Assembly: GCA_001805895.1 (NCBI GenBank)
Contig: MHHD01000061.1
Span: 1-9,145, forward strand
DNA from: Omnitrophica WOR_2 bacterium RIFCSPLOWO2_12_FULL_51_8
GTDB taxonomy: Bacteria; Omnitrophota; Gorgyraeia; Gygaellales; Profunditerraquicolaceae
Reading direction: 5' to 3'
DNA: 9,145 nt
In this document: positions 6,071 to 9,145 of the stretch, in pieces
Position numbering within the stretch: the first letter of the stretch is position 1
Layout of the letters: every line of letters begins with the position of its first letter
The notes under the pieces: generated by a model
Seen by the model: the letters and a program-made list of their open reading frames with translations, nothing else
What the model was told of the DNA's origin: nothing
The model's database searches: none
Made by a program: the position numbers and the translations under genes

Positions 6071-6865
6071 ATGCGTCTTAATTTGTTGATTAATCTAGTT
6101 ATCCGCGACCTCAAGATCCGCTACCGCCGGCCGGCCTTAGGGTTCCTCTGGGCGTTTTTGGCGCCATTGTTGACTGTGCTGATATTTTATCTGGTATTTG
6201 CCCGCTTTCTTAAGGTAAAAATTGCTGAAGCGCCGTTTACGCTCTACCTGATGACCAGCATTTTCAGCTGGGGTTTTTTTCAGGGCTCGCTTTCCGCCTC
6301 TGTTACCTGCCTGATGGACAGCCGCAACCTGATCAAGGAGGCAAAGTTTCCCCACTACCTTATACCCGTTTCCATAACCTTAGCCAACGCGATTAATTTT
6401 TTGCCGGTATTGATTATCCTGGTCATTATTTCTTTCTTCTGGCTGCGCGGCCTGCCGGTATTTATCTTAGCCCTGCCGCTTGTCCTGGCGATTCATTTGG
6501 CGATTACCGCCGGGATGTCGATTATCCTCTCCATACTTTATGTGCGCTGGCGCGACTTAAAATATGTTTTGGACGCGGCGCTGGCGCTGCTTTTTTACCT
6601 GACCCCGGTATTCTATCCTTTAGCGCTGGTAAAGGACAGCCTGCCGAGAAAACTGTTTTTGCTTTATCTGGCCAACCCTTTTGTGGGGATTCTAAATTTT
6701 TACCGCACCTGCCTGCTAAAAGGTTTTTATGGCTTTGTGCGAGAGGACGCCGGGCTGCCGGAGATGGCGGCGGTTCCGTTAATTTTTGCGCTTTTAGTTT
6801 TGAGCTTAGCCGCCTGGTTTTACGCAAAACAAAAGGATCGCATTAATGATTACCTCTCCTACTGA
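6071..6865 (+). CDS. wzm: Wzm/KpsM/TagG-type ABC-2 permease for polysaccharide export
   Basis: This is the membrane half of an ABC exporter that moves a lipid-linked polysaccharide across the inner membrane, working as a dimer with two Wzt subunits. The 264-residue length is typical. The N-terminal amphipathic stretch VIRDLKIRYRRPALGFLW (10-27) is the family's interfacial helix, followed by hydrophobic segments near 28-48, 58-76, 105-125, 128-155, 165-185 and 234-252. SRNLIKEAKFPHYLIPV (84-100) and YVRWRDLKYVLDAAL (157-171) are typical cytosolic-loop motifs of ABC-2 polysaccharide permeases, and YLTPVFYP (176-183) is highly characteristic. The start lies one base after the toxin stop, with CCAGG at 6059-6063 as a weak ribosome site contributed by the abiE block. 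Its 3' end overlaps wzt by 20 bases. Confident call because the ATPase partner is adjacent. Confidence 0.93.
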   Translation: MRLNLLINLVIRDLKIRYRRPALGFLWAFLAPLLTVLIFYLVFARFLKVKIAEAPFTLYLMTSIFSWGFFQGSLSASVTCLMDSRNLIKEAKFPHYLIPVSITLANAINFLPVLIILVIISFFWLRGLPVFILALPLVLAIHLAITAGMSIILSILYVRWRDLKYVLDAALALLFYLTPVFYPLALVKDSLPRKLFLLYLANPFVGILNFYRTCLLKGFYGFVREDAGLPEMAAVPLIFALLVLSLAAWFYAKQKDRINDYLSY

Positions 6866-8399
6866 GATTAAGCGGCCAAATACCGCGCAGGGGACAGTTG
6901 AGCTTTCCGGCGTGGGGAAAAAATACCCTGCGCAGGGGAAGCTGGCCGATTTCTGGGCGCTAAGAGACGTTTCTTTGACGGTTTCCGGCGGGGAGGTCAT
7001 CGGGATTATCGGCAGAAACGGAGCCGGCAAGACTACGCTCTTGAATATCATCGCCGGGATATTGTCTGCCACAGAGGGGAAGGCAGCGCTTGGCGGCAGG
7101 GCGCTGGGGTTGTTTAATCTGGGCGTGGGTTTTCAGGATGAATTAAGCGGCAGGGAGAATGTTTTTCTTAACGCGGCCATACTTGGCGCGGATAAGCCGG
7201 AAATAGAAGCTAAATTCGGCGCCATCGTTGATTTCTCGGAGCTGGGGGATTTTATCAAGATGCCCCTGGGCACTTATTCCCAGGGTATGCGCCTGCGCCT
7301 GGCCTTTAGCATTGTCGCTAATCTGGAGTTTGATATCCTGGTGATCGACGAAGTGCTGGCGGTCGGGGACGCCCTTTTCCAAAATAAATGTTTTGAGCGT
7401 CTGATGGACTTCCGGCGCGCCGGCAAGACCTTGATTATTACCACCCAGAGTATGGAATTAATCGAGCGGCTCTGCGGCCGGGCGGCGCTGCTCGATCACG
7501 GGTCGCTCGTTGCGGAAGGCGAGCCGCGCCAGGTCGTCAACCGCTACCGGGCGCTGCTGAACAGCGAAAAATTTTTCGTAGGTCCTGAGAGAAAAGCGGA
7601 AAAACTTTTTACTGACACCAAGAAATGGGCGGATGATGTGTCAAGTTGGGGGCAAAAGTTGGGCGCTAAGGAGGCGGTCATAGACGCGGTAAAAATGTTC
7701 AATAGATTAGGATTAAGCTGTAACCGTATAAAGAGCGGTGAGCCGCTAAAAGTGCGAGTGGATTTTTCTGCCCGGGATATTGTTAAAGAACCGCATTTCG
7801 GAGTGGCCATTTTCCGCGCCGATGGAGTGTACTGCTACGGTCCGAACACAGAATTTGACGGCTGCAGAATCCCGGGATTAAAAAAAGGCCGGGGATGGTT
7901 TGAGCTGCGTTTTGAAAAAGTATTGCTGGCGCCCGGCGAATACCGCGTTTCCGTGGCTATCTGGGACAAAAAGGAAACTTTGGCTTACGATTACCATAAC
8001 GGCTACTACCGATTTTCTGTGAGAGGAGATAATCCTGCCAGCGAGTTGCTGCGTCTGCCGTTTAAAGCGTGCCTGGCGCGCCAAGGGCTGGAGCAAAGTC
8101 AGGGCGGCAAGGGAAAAGAGAAGGATGTCTTTATGACCAACGAGCCAGTGGAGATAGAGGTTCTATCCGGACCAGTCAGTATTTTCCGCGATGACGGTAT
8201 ACTCTGCCAGAAAATAACTATACCCTCGGCAGGAGGCAGGCGCAGCCGCATAATTTTCCCCTGGCTGGCCTTACTGCCGGGAAAGTACAAGATTTTTCCG
8301 GAGGGCGGCCAGCCGCGGGATTTCCGGATGGTATTTAACCGCCCGGACCACGGCACGGTATATCTAAGGCACCAATGGAAGTGGGGCCAGGCGCGATGA
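6846..8399 (+). CDS. wzt: Wzt-type polysaccharide ABC-exporter ATPase with an apparently duplicated C-terminal glycan-binding domain
   Basis: This subunit powers polysaccharide export and, through its C-terminal domain, recognises the chain. The ATPase (about 15-235) shows Walker A GRNGAGKT (56-63), Q-loop Q97, signature YSQGM (144-148, LSGGQ equivalent) and Walker B FDILVIDE (162-169). The usual H-loop His is Gln201 (ITTQSMELI, 198-206). A linker (240-290) leads to a Wzt_C-like beta-sandwich (about 295-392), with GEPLKVRV (298-305), VAIFRADG (320-327) and LLAPGEYRV (360-368). A shorter second copy appears to follow: NEPVEIEV (432-439), VSIFRDDG (444-451) and LLPGKYKI (476-483), ending in HGTVYLRHQW (502-511), the typical Wzt_C closing strand. 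At 517 residues it is longer than usual Wzt proteins. The start has AAAGGA at 6832-6837 and overlaps wzm by 20 bases, and its stop overlaps the next gene by ATGA. Family certain, duplication moderate. Confidence 0.93.
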   Translation: MITSPTEIKRPNTAQGTVELSGVGKKYPAQGKLADFWALRDVSLTVSGGEVIGIIGRNGAGKTTLLNIIAGILSATEGKAALGGRALGLFNLGVGFQDELSGRENVFLNAAILGADKPEIEAKFGAIVDFSELGDFIKMPLGTYSQGMRLRLAFSIVANLEFDILVIDEVLAVGDALFQNKCFERLMDFRRAGKTLIITTQSMELIERLCGRAALLDHGSLVAEGEPRQVVNRYRALLNSEKFFVGPERKAEKLFTDTKKWADDVSSWGQKLGAKEAVIDAVKMFNRLGLSCNRIKSGEPLKVRVDFSARDIVKEPHFGVAIFRADGVYCYGPNTEFDGCRIPGLKKGRGWFELRFEKVLLAPGEYRVSVAIWDKKETLAYDYHNGYYRFSVRGDNPASELLRLPFKACLARQGLEQSQGGKGKEKDVFMTNEPVEIEVLSGPVSIFRDDGILCQKITIPSAGGRRSRIIFPWLALLPGKYKIFPEGGQPRDFRMVFNRPDHGTVYLRHQWKWGQAR

Positions 8400-9145
8400 A
8401 GACAAAAAATCAATTCCCTTGCGTCAGCGTAATTATCGTTAACTATAACGGCATAAAATACCTTCCGGCCTGCCTTGCTTCTCTATCATCTATTGCCTAT
8501 CCCCGCACCCGCCTGGAGATTATCCTGGTGGATAATGGCTCAACGGATAAATCCCCGGAATATGTAAGGGCAAACTTCCCGCAGGTAAAAATACTGCAGA
8601 ACGACGTTAATAACTATGCGCGGGCAAATAATCTCGGGGCCAGGAAAGCCAGGGGCAAGTATATTGCCCTCCTTAATAACGACACGAAAGTCAATAAGCA
8701 ATGGTTGAGAGAATTAGTTACAACGATGGAGTCAGATACAAAGGCCGCGGCCGCAGGGAGCAAGATACTTTTCTTTGACGGCCGGGTGGAAAGCGCCGGG
8801 CATAGAAAACTGGATAATTTCTACTGGGAGGACAAGACGGAATCGCAGGAAGACAGAGAAGCGGGGGTGGAGTTACGTTCCGCGGTAAGCCTCTGCGGCT
8901 GCTCGGTGATCTACCGCAAAAGCGCCTTGCGCCGGGCAGGTTATTTTGACGAAGATTTTAATATGTACCTTGAAGACGTGGATATCTCCATCCGGCTGAA
9001 GCGGAGAGGCTGGCATCTGCTCTATGTGTCGAAGAGTATCGTCTACCATGTACATCACGGTACCTCCCGGGAAGAAGAGGCGCTTTTCTTCAGCGAGAGA
9101 AACCGGCTGCTGCTTATTGCTAAACATTACCCTCAGGCGCTTAAC
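8396..9145 (+). CDS. Family 2 glycosyltransferase, rhamnosyltransferase/WbbL-like (COG1216 type), 3' truncated by the window
   Basis: The ATG at 8396 overlaps the wzt stop by ATGA and the frame stays open for exactly 250 codons to the last base, so the C-terminus is missing. Motifs of a GT-A fold inverting enzyme are clear: VSVIIVNYNG (10-19), ILVDNGSTD (43-51), YARANNLG (74-81), the nucleotide-sugar/metal motif LLNNDT (92-97), CGCSVIYRK (167-175) and YLEDVDISIRLKRRGW (191-206), whose E193-D194 marks the general-base region. There is no signal peptide, so it should act on the cytoplasmic side. Its place directly after wzm-wzt fits assembly of the exported O-antigen-like chain. The group includes rhamnosyltransferases, but donor and acceptor cannot be told from sequence. 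The family is sure. Confidence 0.92.
   Translation, partial: MKTKNQFPCVSVIIVNYNGIKYLPACLASLSSIAYPRTRLEIILVDNGSTDKSPEYVRANFPQVKILQNDVNNYARANNLGARKARGKYIALLNNDTKVNKQWLRELVTTMESDTKAAAAGSKILFFDGRVESAGHRKLDNFYWEDKTESQEDREAGVELRSAVSLCGCSVIYRKSALRRAGYFDEDFNMYLEDVDISIRLKRRGWHLLYVSKSIVYHVHHGTSREEEALFFSERNRLLLIAKHYPQALN

Noticed and set aside
6522..6827. A 101-codon minus-strand open frame opposite wzm
   Set aside because: It is Pro/Lys/Arg-rich with no recognisable domain, opposite a clear permease gene; it arises from the base composition of that gene.
8099..8413. A 104-codon minus-strand open frame opposite the wzt 3' end
   Set aside because: No family resemblance and no ribosome site; the wzt frame here contains the Wzt_C-like repeat and the closing HGTVYLRHQW strand.
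8873..9127. An 84-codon minus-strand open frame near the right edge
   Set aside because: It is antisense to conserved glycosyltransferase motifs (CGCSVIYRK, YLEDVDIS) and is explained as their complement.

Overview
The window looks like one tightly packed, all plus-strand operon from a Gram-negative bacterium, encoding part of a surface-polysaccharide synthesis and ABC-export locus. The broad family content would fit an uncultivated lineage such as Omnitrophota, but that placement is a low-confidence impression and no marker gene is present. Host genes are moderately to highly GC-rich. One two-gene block in the middle (about 4603-6070) is clearly more AT-rich.

Layout: (1) bases 1-104 hold the 3' end of an unrecognised gene. 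(2) 111-2324 encodes a 737-residue membrane protein with a TgpA-like outline (seven N-terminal helices, large extracytoplasmic region, one helix, DUF4129-like tail), but its middle is a cysteine-free helical region instead of a transglutaminase. (3) 2321-3307 encodes a MraY/WecA-type sugar-1-phosphate transferase homologue with two altered active-site motifs. (4) 3300-4601 encodes a FAD-dependent amine-oxidase/UDP-galactopyranose-mutase-like flavoprotein. (5) 4628-6069 is an AbiE-type (type IV) toxin-antitoxin pair. (6) 6071-6865 and 6846-8399 are the Wzm permease and Wzt ATPase of an O-antigen-type ABC exporter. (7) 8396 to the window end is a family 2 glycosyltransferase, cut by the window edge.

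How they fit together: the lipid-linked glycan would be started by a membrane sugar-phosphate transferase, extended by cytoplasmic glycosyltransferases, possibly modified by the flavoprotein, and exported by Wzm/Wzt, with the Wzt C-terminal domain recognising the chain. Nearly all host genes overlap by 4, 8 or 20 bases, implying one transcript with translational coupling.

The most notable region is the abiE pair. It sits between the flavoprotein and wzm and is bounded by an exact 8-bp direct repeat (GCAATAAG at 4595-4602 and 6063-6070). Removing 1468 bp between the repeats would restore a perfect junction in which the flavoprotein stop lies one base before the wzm start. The toxin also has Val where the family's nucleotidyltransferase motif normally has its second Asp, so it may be catalytically dead. 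Wzt has an apparent duplication of its sugar-binding domain and a Gln in place of the H-loop His. I saw no tRNA, rRNA, CRISPR, transposase or clear rho-independent terminator.
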